A stretch of DNA of 64,000 nt from NCBI GenBank assembly GCA_009809945.1, contig WTPW01002066.1:8253-72252 (forward strand). Reading direction: 5' to 3'. Below the pieces are notes generated by a model. The model saw only the letters and a program-made list of their open reading frames with translations, searched no databases and was not told the DNA's origin. Each line of letters starts with the position of its first letter. Positions within the stretch are counted from its first letter, which is position 1. The position numbers and the translations under genes were made by a program. Shown here in pieces: positions 1-10,968 of the stretch. This DNA comes from Gigaspora margarita (taxonomy: Eukaryota; Glomeromycota; Glomeromycetes; Diversisporales; Gigasporaceae).

Positions 1-882
1 TTTTTTAGAGAGAGAAATTTTGTTTTAGAGATAAAAATTTGTTTTTTAAAAAATTATTTTTGCTTGCTTGAAGATGCATCATGTGACTATTATAATGCAT
101 TCTGATTGGTTTAAATTATAAACATATATATTCACATTTTTACAATTAATTAATAAATTGTTAATTTTTAAAAGGCTACTGCTCCATCAGTTTAGAGATT
201 GTATCTGTCAAAAATTTTAACTCCGGGTTACCCGCCTGTAAAAAAATCATTACAAGGTTACAAACTGGATCACCTGAATAAACCAAGTAACTCAGATAAC
301 CCAGGTAACCCAAATATAAATAGAGCATATGTCGTATGTATATATGTATATACGTCTTATTTTTTTTTGCTTCTTATAGCCTTTAAATTATGTTTGTTAC
401 GTATATCCATTTAACTAAAGATTTTACTTTTCATAATTTTAAGATGTGCTAAACAAGATCTTTAAGCATTTTCAGATCTTTGAATTTCTTGATTATTTGA
501 TTTTACATTTAAAATCTACGTATAGTACAAGAATAATGGAATATTCGTATTGGCTTTTAAAAATCTTTTGCATTGTGAAGCTAAATGTTTTTATACTATT
601 ATCCAAATTTACTATTTAATAAGTACTTTTTTTAATAAAATATTACAATCTTAAATATTACATTTATGAAGAAGTTATCACTATGAATTTAAAAATATTT
701 ATCGTTTTATATACTAATTACTCAAATCAAAAATTTTAATATTGCCAAATCATAAACTTATCGAATTGACCAAACAATCATTCGGTCAATTTTCACCAAA
801 TGTCCAAACATTTATGAGAACAGCTATAGTTATCAAGCTGCGTCATGGGTTTACAGATAACTAATATGGATCACTCGAGTAT
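1..882. other. AT-rich stretch without recognisable gene
   Basis: Very AT-rich sequence. Around 220-310 there is a cluster of GGGTTAC/GGTAACCC-like words, and similar words recur inverted around 1000-1050, with a shared TAGAGATTGTA at 195-206 and its complement near 1052-1062. This may be the degraded termini of an element enclosing the hairpin at 883-982, but identity is too low to draw borders. The 71-residue frame at 199-414 looks like chance. Confidence 0.4.
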
Positions 883-982
883 AGGGTTGTTAATGGAGCA
901 CTCTGTTTACTTTATTTTAATAGTAATACTCTGGAGTATTACTATTAAAATGAAGCAAATGGAGTGCTCCATTAACAACCCT
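883..982. mobile_element. 100 bp hairpin MITE-like element
   Basis: The sequence AGGGTTGTTAATGGAGCACT is repeated in inverted orientation at the far end, and the two arms pair over nearly their whole length with a centre near 932. Only a few mismatches separate the arms. There is no coding content. This is the usual form of a short non-autonomous inverted-repeat element, but no clear target duplication is visible, so the transposon class is unknown. Confidence 0.7.
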
Positions 983-1454
983 ACCAGGGTAGCAAGGGTC
1001 ATAACCCAGTTAATAGGTATTATGCGAATTACCTGAGTAACCTTATATAGGTACAATCTCTACATCAGTTTAGCTTTAAATTGAAATCTAAACTACAAGT
1101 TTTATTCTTTAAAGAAAACTTGTAGATTAGTTTTACATTTTATAAATTTTTAAAAAGAAGTAGTATTTTTGTAAAGCTATTTTTTATACAAATTTAAAGC
1201 TATTGGCACTATATCAAATATAAAAAAATTGAATATTAAAAATCATATATCTAATAATTTATATGTACTCTACTTTTTAAACTCAAATATTTTTTTGCAA
1301 GTGTAATAACTCCTATTATTTAGCAGTTTAATAAAAATAAATATTTAAAAATTAAAGAGACATGCAAATATATTTGCAATAAACATTTTGAAAACAATAT
1401 AAACGAAAAATTAAAGAAATTCATTAGAAAATTTGGAACTTTTGAGAATGTGGC
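983..1454. other. AT-rich stretch, nothing recognised
   Basis: No coding frame or strong repeat seen beyond the GGTAAC words mentioned for the first stretch. Confidence 0.4.
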
Positions 1455-1855
1455 TAGGGTTCCAAACTTTTTGATCTATTTTTTTTTTGCTATATTTAAT
1501 TAATAATTTTAGAAAGCTGATCTTTTTAAGCTATTTTTAATCATTATCAAAGTTACAAAAGAGTAACTTTTTTACAAATTTCTAGATAGAGATTTGTGAT
1601 CCTTAGATTAGTTTTTGAATTATCTAAATTTTAAAATCAAACAAAATGGATCAACTGAATCCATTTTTTTCTATTTTTATAAATTAGATAGCTCAAATAT
1701 AATAAAAAAATCTAAGAACATTTGCAATAATCTATATAGAATTATTATTATTTGTAAATTTTATTATTAATAAAGAGATAATTGAAAAGGTCAGAATTTT
1801 AAAAATCTTAACCAAATATAGTATGCAAAACTGGATCACCTAATTTGGAACCCTA
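1455..1855. mobile_element. Short terminal-inverted-repeat element (TAGGGTTCC ends)
   Basis: TAGGGTTCCAAA at the left end is matched by TTTGGAACCCTA at the right end, about 400 bp apart, with AT-rich noncoding sequence between. The 8 bp flanks (AATGTGGC and GATATAGC) agree at five positions and the three differences are all A/G transitions, so they could be a decayed hAT-type target duplication. The TAGGGTTCC terminus is also that of the well-supported hAT MITE at 25591-25856. Confidence 0.55.
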
Positions 1856-2366
1856 GATATAGCTATGAAGAATAAATCTTTAATATATAAAAAAAAGCTA
1901 AAATATATAATACAATAAGTAGTAAACTTTAAGAATCAGGAGTAAATACATATATTTATTATTATTTAACTTTTTATTTTATATTTGAAATTTTACAAAA
2001 TTATATTTTAGTACTAGTACCAATATTAAAATACTATCTTTATACAATTAGTGAATACAGAAGTACTATGCAGACTAGCTAGTAATTTTATTTGAATAAT
2101 ATTATAGTTTAATTTTAATCAAAAGCTATATTCATTTTATTTATATAATAATTAATCTCTATATAAGAACTATTATAGTCTAATAAATTTTGATTATAGT
2201 GATTATATATAGTTATAAAAGGTATATACAATATTTATAATATTAAATTTTATCTTTATATTATGTTTGATATATATTTATTTATAAATGTATATTCAAC
2301 AAATTACTATTTGAACTTTGTTTGTGATATATTTAATCAAGCCTTAAAGAGCTATTGTAATAATGA
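1856..2366. other. AT-rich stretch, nothing recognised
   Basis: No coding frame, RNA gene or clear repeat seen. Confidence 0.4.
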
Positions 2367-2554
2367 ATATAGTTAACTCTCTTTAATCTGAATCTTTCTA
2401 ATCCAAATATTACAAAATACTCTAGAACATTTGTAAATTTTATTATAGAGTTCAGATTAACTAATAATAACTCTTTGAAAACTGAACCTAAAAATTTTTT
2501 ATATATAAAAATTCTTAAAGAACAATTTTGATAGAATAAAGAGAGTTGACTATA
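2367..2554. mobile_element. MITE, TATAGTTAACTCTCTTTA family, copy 1
   Basis: The ends TATAGTTAACTCTCTTTA and its inverted partner near 2533-2554 enclose about 150 bp of AT-rich sequence. A second copy lies at 37257-37466 with the same ends and a shared interior (an ACTTTGAAAACTGAAC-like block and an ACATTT..TTTTATTA block). Two independent copies with matching borders make this a real dispersed element. The TATA at both edges is compatible with a TA target, as in Tc1/mariner-type MITEs. Confidence 0.75.
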
Positions 2555-2758
2555 TTTAGATTTATATTAAATAAAAGCTAGTTGTTTTTTTATATTTATT
2601 GTCTTTATTTAATTGTTTTAATTTTTACATTATATCTGATCTTGAAATTTAATTAAATATACAATTATGCAACAGTATGTTTTTTCTATAAAACAATATA
2701 AAAGGCACCTCTTTATAATAACTTTATTTTATATAATAAATAAATAGCTACTATAACT
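2555..2758. other. AT-rich spacer
   Basis: No gene or structured repeat seen. Confidence 0.35.
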
Positions 2759-2934
2759 CACTCTATTTTTTAAAATTTTAAACTTAAATATCTTGACAAT
2801 TAACTAATCAAATTTAATTAAACTATTTTTATTTGAATTTTTAAATTTATAAAATTTAAATAAAAAAAAGGTTTATTAAATTTGGTTAATTAATTGTTAA
2901 GATATTTAAGCTTAAAGTTTTAAAAAATAGAGTG
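2759..2934. repeat. Inverted repeat (hairpin element)
   Basis: CACTCTATTTTTTAAAATTT at the left pairs with the right end (ATTTTAAAAAATAGAGTG-like). Pairing continues through ATATCTT..AATTAA..TAATTAA to a centre near 2846. No coding content. It is probably a palindromic MITE relic. Confidence 0.6.
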
Positions 2935-3068
2935 ATTATTTATTATAGGATATAGTAAATCAAATTTTAGTAATTATAGTTACAGATAGTACAATATCAA
3001 TATTTTTTAAGTAGAATTTTTTTTATACAAGCTATAACCAACACCTTTTTATATATATTTTACAAAAA

Positions 3069-3196
3069 TTGATAGAACTTAAAAATAAAAAATATTTTTA
3101 AAAAATTTTTTTAGCCAATTTGCAGCTTTAAACCTAAGCTACAATTTGGCTCAAAAAGATTTTTATTTTATTTTAATTTTAAGAAGTTATATCAAT
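3069..3196. repeat. Inverted repeat (hairpin)
   Basis: A left arm containing AGCCAATTTGCAGCTT pairs with AAGCTACAATTTGGCT, and the A/T-rich outer arms also pair from TTGATAGAACTT to AAGTTATATCAA. Centre near 3132. Noncoding. Confidence 0.55.
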
Positions 3197-4025
3197 TTAA
3201 AGTTTACTAAAAAATTGAAAATTTGGTGTTAATATATAAAAATAAGCAACTAATATGCAATTTTTAACCAATTACAATTGATACTATTATATTAGCCAAT
3301 AGAATTGAATATTTATTTCAAAATTTGGCATGAGGTATTGATTTGTGCTGTTCTGCACTATATAGTTTTCTATTTTTGATTATTTTTTTTATAGAATAGA
3401 GAATTGTACTTGAAGCTTAAATATAAATATCTTAACAAAAAAAACAAATATTTTTATAAATTTTTAAAAATTTGCAAAACTGAATTACTGCCTAAAAATC
3501 TATGATTAATCATAGAAATATACAAATAAACAAATTCTTAAAAGAGTCAGAAAGGTTAACTGATTAGGTTACTATTTAAATTTTTTTGTGTTATTATAAT
3601 TTTTTAAATTTATTTATTATAATTTTATTATAATATTTTTATGATAATAACTTGTAATTATTTTTAACTATAGAAAATAGCAATAATAAAGTATAAATTC
3701 TTTTTTGATTTTTAACATATATTATATTGGCAGATTTGATTTTTTGGGCCTTTTTTTGTATAGTTATAATTATTTTAGGGTCTTTTTCCATAATACATAT
3801 ACTCCAAATTTTTGTTATTGATAAAAATTTTAATACCAAAATAAAATAATCTAATATCAAGTTTGTGCCAACCCATCTAAAACATATCTAACCTATCTAA
3901 CTTTTTTGAAAGGTAAATAGAACTATGTTATTTTAATATTAGCTTTTGTAATTAGCTTTTTTGTTTAAATAAAAACTTTTAATTATATTTTATAAGCTAC
4001 AAACTCAAAAATATAATTTTTATAG
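3197..4025. other. AT-rich stretch, nothing recognised
   Basis: No convincing coding frame. A 73-residue minus-strand frame at 3639-3860 has low-complexity composition and no recognisable motif. Confidence 0.35.
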
Positions 4026-4670
4026 TATTTAATAGTTATAGTTTGTAATTCTACTAGATTTTATTGTACTATATGTACACGATTTTTTAAAGGATTTAAA
4101 AATCATATAGGCTTACAACAATACAAAATATCTAAATATTCAATATACAATGTATTACCAAATCATATTCAACAAATACCAGAATCAGAACTTTGTTATT
4201 TAAAAGATGCCATAATTAAAGAATTACAAAATAACTCAAAAACTATTATTATACTATTGAAAAAACAAGTATTTTTATTACATTGTAGTAAAAATGCTTT
4301 TGTTAGCTTATTTGGTGCTTATATTATGCATTATTCTTTTTGTGTTTCTTTTTATATTTGTAATTTCAAAAGAAAAAATGCTATTAAAACAATTGGAGTA
4401 ATATTTGATAATAATAATTGGTATAAGCGTAATTATAGTAACAAACAATTAAGTTTTGTTAGATTTTATATACTAGAAAAACAAGATATATCAAAAAAAA
4501 TAATAAAACATATTGTAGTAATGAAAATAGTAAACAACTAAAAAAATCCAAGTCAAAATAATGAAATAATTATAGAATAGAAATTAATGGGTTTTAAAGA
4601 TAGAGCAAATTATGAATATAAAGCAGAAATGCTTCAAATTCACTTTTTTTTAGATCAATATCAAATTTAA
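4026..4670 (+). pseudogene. Degraded C2H2-finger-type protein of a repeated fungal family
   Basis: One frame reads for about 215 codons with two in-frame stops (TAA near 4539 and TAG near 4578), ending at TAA 4668-4670. No start codon is obvious, so it is probably truncated at the 5' end. It begins with a zinc-finger-like YCTICTRFFKGFKNHI (C-x2-C, then a conserved Phe and NH; the second His is not clear). It continues with an IPESELCYLKDAIIKELQ segment, a VSLFGAYIMHYS segment, and an IGVIFDNNNWYKRNY segment ending in LSFVRFY. This order matches, from memory, a large family of uncharacterised proteins in Rhizophagus-like fungi. The TAG follows Glu where that family has Trp (EWK), suggesting TGG to TAG decay. 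Function is unknown. The frame agreement over 640 bp of AT-rich DNA is strong evidence of former coding. Confidence 0.6.
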
Positions 4671-5029
4671 TAAATATATTATTTTAAAAATTGATGTTTT
4701 TAAATAAAACTATTTGTTTTAATTGTTTAAAATATATATATATATTTGTGCATACAAAATCTTTGTAAGTAATATTATTTTAATAAAAGCCCAAGTACTA
4801 TTTATATAGTTGTTGTCTATTTTATAATCTTGTAAATGTTGACTTTAGTTATTACTATATTGTAAACCTATATTATAATATCTATTGGTATTATTATTAT
4901 AATTTAAAATGTTCAAAAATTATAACAGATAAATAGCTTACCCTTGTGATTTATAGATTTAATAATAATCAATTCTTCAAATAGCTTAAGCTTAATTTTA
5001 TAATTATAGAAATTTAATATTAATTCAAA
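4671..5029. other. AT-rich stretch, nothing recognised
   Basis: No gene or clear repeat seen. Confidence 0.35.
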
Positions 5030-5374
5030 TACAGTCAAACCTCCATAAATGCAATGTGTACAGACAAGACTACAACGTGCATTTAGGGATGTATTGCATT
5101 TAAGGAGAGCCAATTAAATTGCAGCTTTAAAGATTTGATCATTAAGTTTGTGTAACTTCTACCAAAACTATATAATCTATCTTAAATACTAAAATTTGAT
5201 TGGCTACATGCATTTAGGGAGGTAGCATGATATAGAAAATTATATAAAAGAACATGCATTTACAGAATATAAAACGTGCATTTAGCACTAATAATTTCTT
5301 ACAAACAAGACAAAAACATGCATTTAGGGAGGTATTGCATTTATAGAGGCTGCATTTATGGAGGTCTGACTGTA
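5030..5374. mobile_element. Tc1/mariner-like MITE (TA-CAGTC ends)
   Basis: The ends TACAGTCAAACCTCCATAAA and its inverted partner (one mismatch) sit at exactly TA...TA, the usual target duplication of Tc1/mariner-type elements. The motif TGCATTTAGGGAGGT and variants recur about six times inside, in both orientations, so the element is built of repeated terminus-like words. A relative with the same plan lies at 45229-45395. Noncoding, hence non-autonomous. The 66-residue minus frame inside is incidental. Confidence 0.8.
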
Positions 5375-5599
5375 CATTAATCATTTTAATTTAAATTTGA
5401 TTCAATATCTGATATCAAATTTAAAAATTGATTTTTACAAATCTTCTGGAACCAATTATTGTAAAATCTGTAAATTTATATTATACTATAAGTGGTTTAA
5501 ATCTCGAATTTATCCTTACAAATCCTTTAGAGACAATTTTTGAAGGATCTATAAATTTATAATGTTATGCTAGCAAGTAATTCAAATACATTAATCATT

Positions 5600-6430
5600 A
5601 AACTCTTTCCAATGATCACTTTTCCAAATTTTCGAACAAAAGAAAAACAAAAATTTTTTTAGTAAAAAACGAAGCAGCTATAATATAACACTCTCTTTGG
5701 GACTTCTTTATATATTAGACATGCAAGCCAGAAGTATTGGTTGTACAAGATAACTGGCAGTAGGTGCCCTTGGTACAAAAAATTCTGGTAGAAGTTTTCT
5801 TTTATCAATGAAGATGATATAGCTGGCTAGATAGTAAACTAAAAAATGAGTTTTTTAATACACTCTTTAAGGGTCTTTGATAACAAAAACATAAAAATCT
5901 TATACCTGCTATTATATTCTTATTTGAAGTCTTTTTTTTTCCGGAAATTTGGGCCAAAAGTGGGAAATCTGGCGTATCCCCTCCAAAAGATCAGCATTGT
6001 TGTTCCTATTCCAATCGGGAAGAAGGCATACAAGTAGATAAACAGAAATAGATACATAATGAAACGGAGTACAGAGAAGTAGGCCGATTTGCAGAAATTA
6101 AATTCTAAAACTTTCTTTTATTTTATTTTAGATATATATAATACTTAGACAAGGAGATTCCTTGTACAGTATTATATAATTTTTACCATTGGGTATAAAT
6201 GTAAATGTACTATTATAGCCATTTACTTTTTTGCCTTACCTTCCTTTCTTTTCATGTTTTTTTTTGTTATAATTTGGTTTATTGTTTAGGTAGTGTAGCT
6301 ATTCCCCTTTTTTTACTTCCTTTTATTTTCGTCATGTGTTTTCTTTTTTCTTCTAGTAGAATCCTGCTACATGAGAAGTTAGAAGGAGAGGGTTAAAAAA
6401 GTAGCCAGTTATAATAGGCGACAAACTTCC
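5600..6430 (-). mobile_element. Dispersed ~1.1 kb repeat family, copy A (shortened)
   Basis: Read on the minus strand it matches copy B (9020-10145) over several blocks. These are the end with AACTCTTTCCAATGATCACT, the TAACTGGCAGTAGGTGCCCT block, the ACACTCTTTAAGG block, the CCCTCCAAAAGATCAGCATT block with CCAATCGGGAAGAAGGCATA, and the TATAATACTTAGACAAGGA block. The inner 6200-6430 portion is only weakly related. Short open frames here (5846-6037, 6205-6396) are not conserved between copies, so I treat the family as noncoding at this resolution. Further copies lie at 30525-31605 and from 63590 to the window end. Confidence 0.65.
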
Positions 6431-7091
6431 AATCAGTGATTTGGACACTCTAAATCTACATGAGATGAGAAGTTACAAGGAGAAAAAAGTTTGATATAGC
6501 AGGTCATATTTAAGGATCCTTGATGACACCTGGGTGGGTTGCCCTTTAATTCAAAAATCAACCTAGAGTAGACAAATATATGCTGTAATAGTGTTACAAA
6601 TTATGTAGAATAAAGTTGCAGCATAACTACCAAATTAAAAAAAAATTCAAATACATTAATAAACTTGAATCAGTATTGAATTTAAAAATTACTTTTTTTA
6701 AAATCTCTAGAACTAATCTTCATAGAATTTGTAAATTTTATAATATAATATTAGTAAGTTGTTCAACTATAATAATAATTTAAAGTTGAATTAGTATTAA
6801 ATTTAAGAATTAACCTTTTAAAATCTTTGGATTCATGCTAGTAAATAATTCAAATATTAATAAAATAATTAATAATCCTTAATCAGTATCAAAGTTTAAT
6901 TTTTGTAAAATCTGTAAATTTATAATATCATATGATAAGTAGTTTAAATATATTAATGGTTTTTAATTTAATTGATGATCCACTAGTCATCTGGTGCAAG
7001 ATCATAGTATAACGTGATGCAGATCACTATGTAAATTACATAAGCAGGAAATGCTAAGATTTTTTGACAATTATTCATATAAAAATTTTTC

Positions 7092-7402
7092 ATACTAAGT
7101 TAATTGCTAATGCCCACTAATTGAAAGTTGTAGAGCTCACTGAGATGCATCTAAAGGAGGTAAGATCATCCAAATTGGTTTAGCGGTTGCTGAGAAATCT
7201 TTAAAAAACGATTGGCTGACTATATAAAATTACTATATAAACAAACTATTGTTTACATAGTAATTTTATATAATCAGCTAATCGTTTTTTAAAGATATCT
7301 CAGCAACCACTGGACCAATTTGGACGATCTCACCTCCTTTAGATGCGTCTCAGTAAGCTCTACAAACTTTCAATTAGTGGGTATTAGCTGTTAACTTAGT
7401 AC
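7092..7402. repeat. 310 bp palindrome inside the 740 bp element
   Basis: The arms pair over about 150 bp each around a centre near 7247, including TGCCCACTAATTGAAAGTTG, GATGCATCTAAAGGAGGT, and AACGATTGGCTGA with TATATAAAATTACTATATAA at the loop. The segment AATTGAAAGTTGTAGAGCTC followed by an ATCATCCAAATTGG word resembles modules at 40738-40850 and 61150-61270. Confidence 0.8.
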
Positions 7403-7441
7403 AAAAAAATTTTTTCTTTAGAAACACTTAGTATTTACACC

Positions 7442-7622
7442 AGGACCCCGAAATATATATAGATAGGTCAGGTTAATTATAGGGTTACTAAAAAAGGAAA
7501 GATCTGCATAAAAAACTTCAAAAATAAGCAAAAAAATTACTATAAATAGAAAAGATCTGTATTAAAAACCTCAAAAATAAGCAAACTTATACCTGACCTA
7601 TCTATGTATATTTTGGGGTCCT
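7442..7622. mobile_element. hAT-type MITE, AGGACCCC family, copy 1
   Basis: The element begins AGGACCCCGAAATATA and ends with the inverted GGGGTCCT; the interior repeats AAAGATCTG and CTCAAAAATAAGCAAA. The flanks TTTACACC and TTTATACC form an 8 bp target duplication with one mismatch, as expected for hAT insertions. A nearly identical copy lies at 32136-32316. Noncoding. Confidence 0.85.
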
Positions 7623-7921
7623 TTTATACCCTATATAATAAACATATAATATCTGTGTCACATTACACTATGATCTTGTACCAGATAACTGGTGGATCAT
7701 CAATTAAGCTTGAATCAGTTTCAAATTAAAAATTTATTATTTCAGAACCTCCAGAGCTATTCTTTCATAAAATTATTTCAGTTTGTATTAATAAGTATTA
7801 AATTTAAGAATTTAACTTTTTAAAACCTCTAAAACTAATCTTTGTATGATTTATAAATTTTATAATATTATATTAGTAAGTAGTTCAAATACATTAATGC
7901 TTGAATAGTATCGAATAAAGA

Positions 7922-8272
7922 TAGATTTGACTATAAATAACTATAATTATTTATAGAAATACTGAAATAATTTTTTGTTTTTGTACTTTTAATTAAAATT
8001 GTTTAGAATTAAATTTTGTTCATATCATCTTATAAATAAAAAGAATAATACTTTTTCTGAAACTCAGTATTTTAAGATTTGTTAACATCATAGCCAGCAG
8101 CTAATAGCTAGCTAACAAATCTTAAAATTTTGAGTTTCAGAAAAGATATTATTCTTTTTACTTATAAGATAGTTGAACAGAATTTAATTCTAAACAACTA
8201 TAATTAAAAGCTCAAGAACAAAAAATCATTTTAGTATTTCTATAAATAATCATAGCTATTCATAGTAAACCC
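7922..8272. mobile_element. 350 bp palindromic element in the satellite
   Basis: A nearly perfect inverted repeat with its centre near 8099. Arm blocks include TTGACTATAAATAACTATAA at the edge, TTAATTAAAATTGTTTAGAA, and TTCTGAAACTCAGTATTTTA next to the loop. Satellite units border both ends, so it is an insertion. No coding content and no clear target duplication. Confidence 0.75.
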
Positions 8273-9019
8273 ATTCCTAGTATTGAATTTAAGTGTTTAT
8301 TCTTACAAAATCTCTAGAGCCAATCTTTATTAGATCTATAAATTTTATGTTATATTGGTAAATAGTTCAAATATATTAATAATTTAAAGCTAAATTAGTA
8401 TCAAGTTTAAGAAATTACTTTTCCAAACCTCTAGAACCAATCTTTGCAGGATCTATAAATTTATAATATTTTAATTGTAAGTAGTTCAAGTACTAATAAG
8501 ATTATTGTTATGGCTGATACTGAAATTTGGGCTCATATAACCCTATTTATACTCTTTAAATATCAAATCTAATCCTAAATCCTAACCTAATCCTAAAATA
8601 AAAGCAGATAAAATACCAAAAAATTCAAAATTTTTAGAACCAAATTTTATTATTAGCTACTACAATAATTAATAACTTTTAATTAATTTAAATATATAAG
8701 TACTTTTTCAAAACCTTTGAAGCCAATTTTTATAGAAATTGTAAATTATTAATATTTTTAATTTAAGAATTTATTTTTTCAAAACTTTCAGAACTGATCT
8801 TTATAAAATCTAAATTTTAAAGTTATTTTAATTAAATATATTAATAACTTGAATCAGTATCAAATTTACCTTATCAAATCTCTGAAACTAATCTTTATAG
8901 AATCTGTAAATTTTACATTATATAAGTAGTTCAAATACTTTAATAAACTTAAAATCAGTATCAAATTTATGAAATTACCTTATAACAAACTTTGCAAAAT
9001 CTGCAAATTTATAATATAT

Positions 9020-10145
9020 ATATATTTTTTTTAACTTTTCGGCAGTCTTGCCTCAGCTTTATTAGGTTACTAATATAACACTAGGAATATTACTATTTGT
9101 TATAAGGAAAAAAAAACCTTTGATACCTAATTTACAAGTTGAGGCTCACCCGGCTCTTTGCGACTAAAGTCCAAATTACCCATGTGCGACCTGCTATAAG
9201 CAAATATTTTCCTCCATAAAAATTCCCTTCTGCAACTGAAGAAAATACTTTTATTAACGGAAGGATTCTACTAGCCCATCAAGACTACCTATCCTTTCTT
9301 TAAAACTTCTTCCACCTAGGTCTGAGCAGAATAGTTTATCTCTTACTCTTATATAAAAAACAAAATAATTGCCACGTCTATGAGAGAAAAAATGAAATTT
9401 AGGACACAAAAGAAAGAAAAAAAGAAAAAACATATAAAAGAAGAGATAAAAGGGAAAAAAATCCTAAACACAATTCAAACATAAAAGAACGAAGATGAAA
9501 AAAGCAAAAAAAGAACAAAGTAATCTACTAATAAAAATTATATAATACTGCGCAAGGAATCGCCGCGCCTAAGTATTATATATACATAGTAAAAAAAAGA
9601 AAGTTCTAGAATTTAGTTTCCGCAGAATGGCCTACTCCTCTGCGCCACATCACATTACGTGTCCATTCCTGTTTATCCACTTGCATGCCTTCTTCCCGAT
9701 TAGGATAGGAACAACAATGCTGATCTTTTGGAGGGGGTACGCTGAAATTCCCACTTTTCATTCAAAATTCCAGAAAAAAAAAACTCCAAGCAAGAATATG
9801 ATAGCAGATATATGGAGATTATGTACTTGTTGTCAAAAACCTTAAAGAGAGTGTTGAAGAACTCATTTGTTAGTTCACCGCCTAGCCAACTACGGAACCT
9901 TCATCAATGAAAGAGACCTTTCACCAGAATTTCTTGTACCAAGGGCACCAACTGCCAGTTATCTTGCACAACTGACGCTTCTGGCTTGTGTGCTGAATAT
10001 ATAAAGGAGTCACATAAGGAAAAGAAAGAAGAAAGAGTGTTGACCTTTATAAAAACCAGTATTATAGCTGCTTCATCTTTTACTAACAAAATTTTTGTTT
10101 TTTTTTTGTTCAGAAATTTGGACAAGTGATCGATGGGAAGAGTTG
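9020..10145 (+). mobile_element. Dispersed ~1.1 kb repeat family, copy B
   Basis: The best-preserved copy, together with 30525-31605. It opens with CGGCAGTCTTGCCTCAGCTT, carries CCTATCCTTTCTTTAAAACT followed by a CACCTAGGTC block near 9290-9320, a purine-rich region, the GCTGATCTTTTGGAGGGGGT block near 9719, and ends with a GACAAGTGATCGATGGGAAG block near 10120. Copy C shares all of these. The 72- and 73-residue frames inside are not kept in the other copies. It interrupts the satellite. The family's class is unknown (solo LTR, SINE-like or other). Confidence 0.7.
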
Positions 10146-10445
10146 AATTTTTTTTTGTTGCAAATTTATAATATTATATTATTATATCAGTAAATAGTTC
10201 AAATATAAAATTTTAATTTAAACTTGAATTAAAGAAGTTATCTTTTCAAAACTTTTAAAAATAATCACTATAGAGTTTGTAAGTTTATCATGTTATACTG
10301 ATAAATAGTTTAAATATATTAATAACTTTTTAAGTTTGAATCATAATAGAATTTAAGAATTTACCTTTCTGAAATCCACAGAGCAATCTTTGTAGAATAT
10401 ATAAATTTTACAAATAGTAATAGTTCAAATATTAATAATTTATAT

Positions 10446-10968
10446 CCACTTGAAGGAATTTCTTTAGACATTTTGCTAGTATTTCTGCAAACTTACTATA
10501 TGTATCTATATATGTTTTTGCATGAACTATTATCAAATATTTGATGTTTTCTAGTTTTACCAAGCATATAAATCAAAATCTCTTCTGTGCATTATGTCCA
10601 ATAAAAAAAGTGTATGACATATTTTTTCATAACTGCTTTGAATAGATCAGTATCATTGCTAATTGAGTTGTCAAAAATTTTCTGAGATAATAACTATTAT
10701 AATTATTAGTTTATAACATATATTTGTTTTTTATAATAGCACTATATTGAATAAAAATATATATATTAATTATGTAGAATAGCAAAAGCATAAAAAAACT
10801 TTATTCTATACCTCAATATCAAAATTAGATATCAATATAAAGATTGCTTAGCAAATATAATATTATATAGTAAAAGATAAATATAATCATCTTGGCATTG
10901 ATATTTACAATATCAAGATCTAATGCTAATGTTATTGGTACCAACATGCTTTTAGATTTTTCATATTT
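10446..10968. other. AT-rich stretch, nothing firm
   Basis: Follows the satellite. A minus-strand reading near 10480-10640 is suggestive of old coding sequence but carries stops and no motif that I can name. Confidence 0.3.

Larger units (their letters stand above)
6968..7707. mobile_element. 740 bp terminal-inverted-repeat element inserted in the satellite
   Basis: TTAATTGATGATCCACTAGT at the left pairs with the right end over about 55 bp (ATCTGGTRCAAGATCATAGT and beyond) with few mismatches. Satellite sequence lies on both sides. The element contains a long palindrome (7092-7402) and a later hAT MITE (7442-7622). No transposase frame is present, so it is non-autonomous. Confidence 0.8.
5380..10445. 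repeat. Decayed satellite array, unit about 115 bp, interrupted by transposons
   Basis: A unit of about 110-120 bp recurs in direct orientation in every segment not occupied by the insertions listed separately: 5380-5600, 6640-6967, 7708-7921, 8275-9020 and 10150-10445. Constant parts are GAATCAGTATCAAATTTAAG, then CAAAACCTCTAGAACCAATC, TTTGTAGAATCTGTAAATTT, TATAATATTATATTAGTAAG and TAGTTCAAATACATTAATA. Many units are mutated or shortened. On the minus strand each unit has an AG-like acceptor (TTTATAG or TTTACAG), a 36 bp core and a GGTAAAT donor-like sequence. I infer no function from that, but it is noted as a finding. The interval 8515-8640 (an AACCCTAATCCT-like block) does not fit the unit. 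Confidence 0.7.

Noticed and set aside
5380..10445. CRISPR-like array because of regular repeats
   Set aside because: Units are about 115 bp, contiguous and diverged without unique spacers, in a eukaryotic context; this is a satellite.
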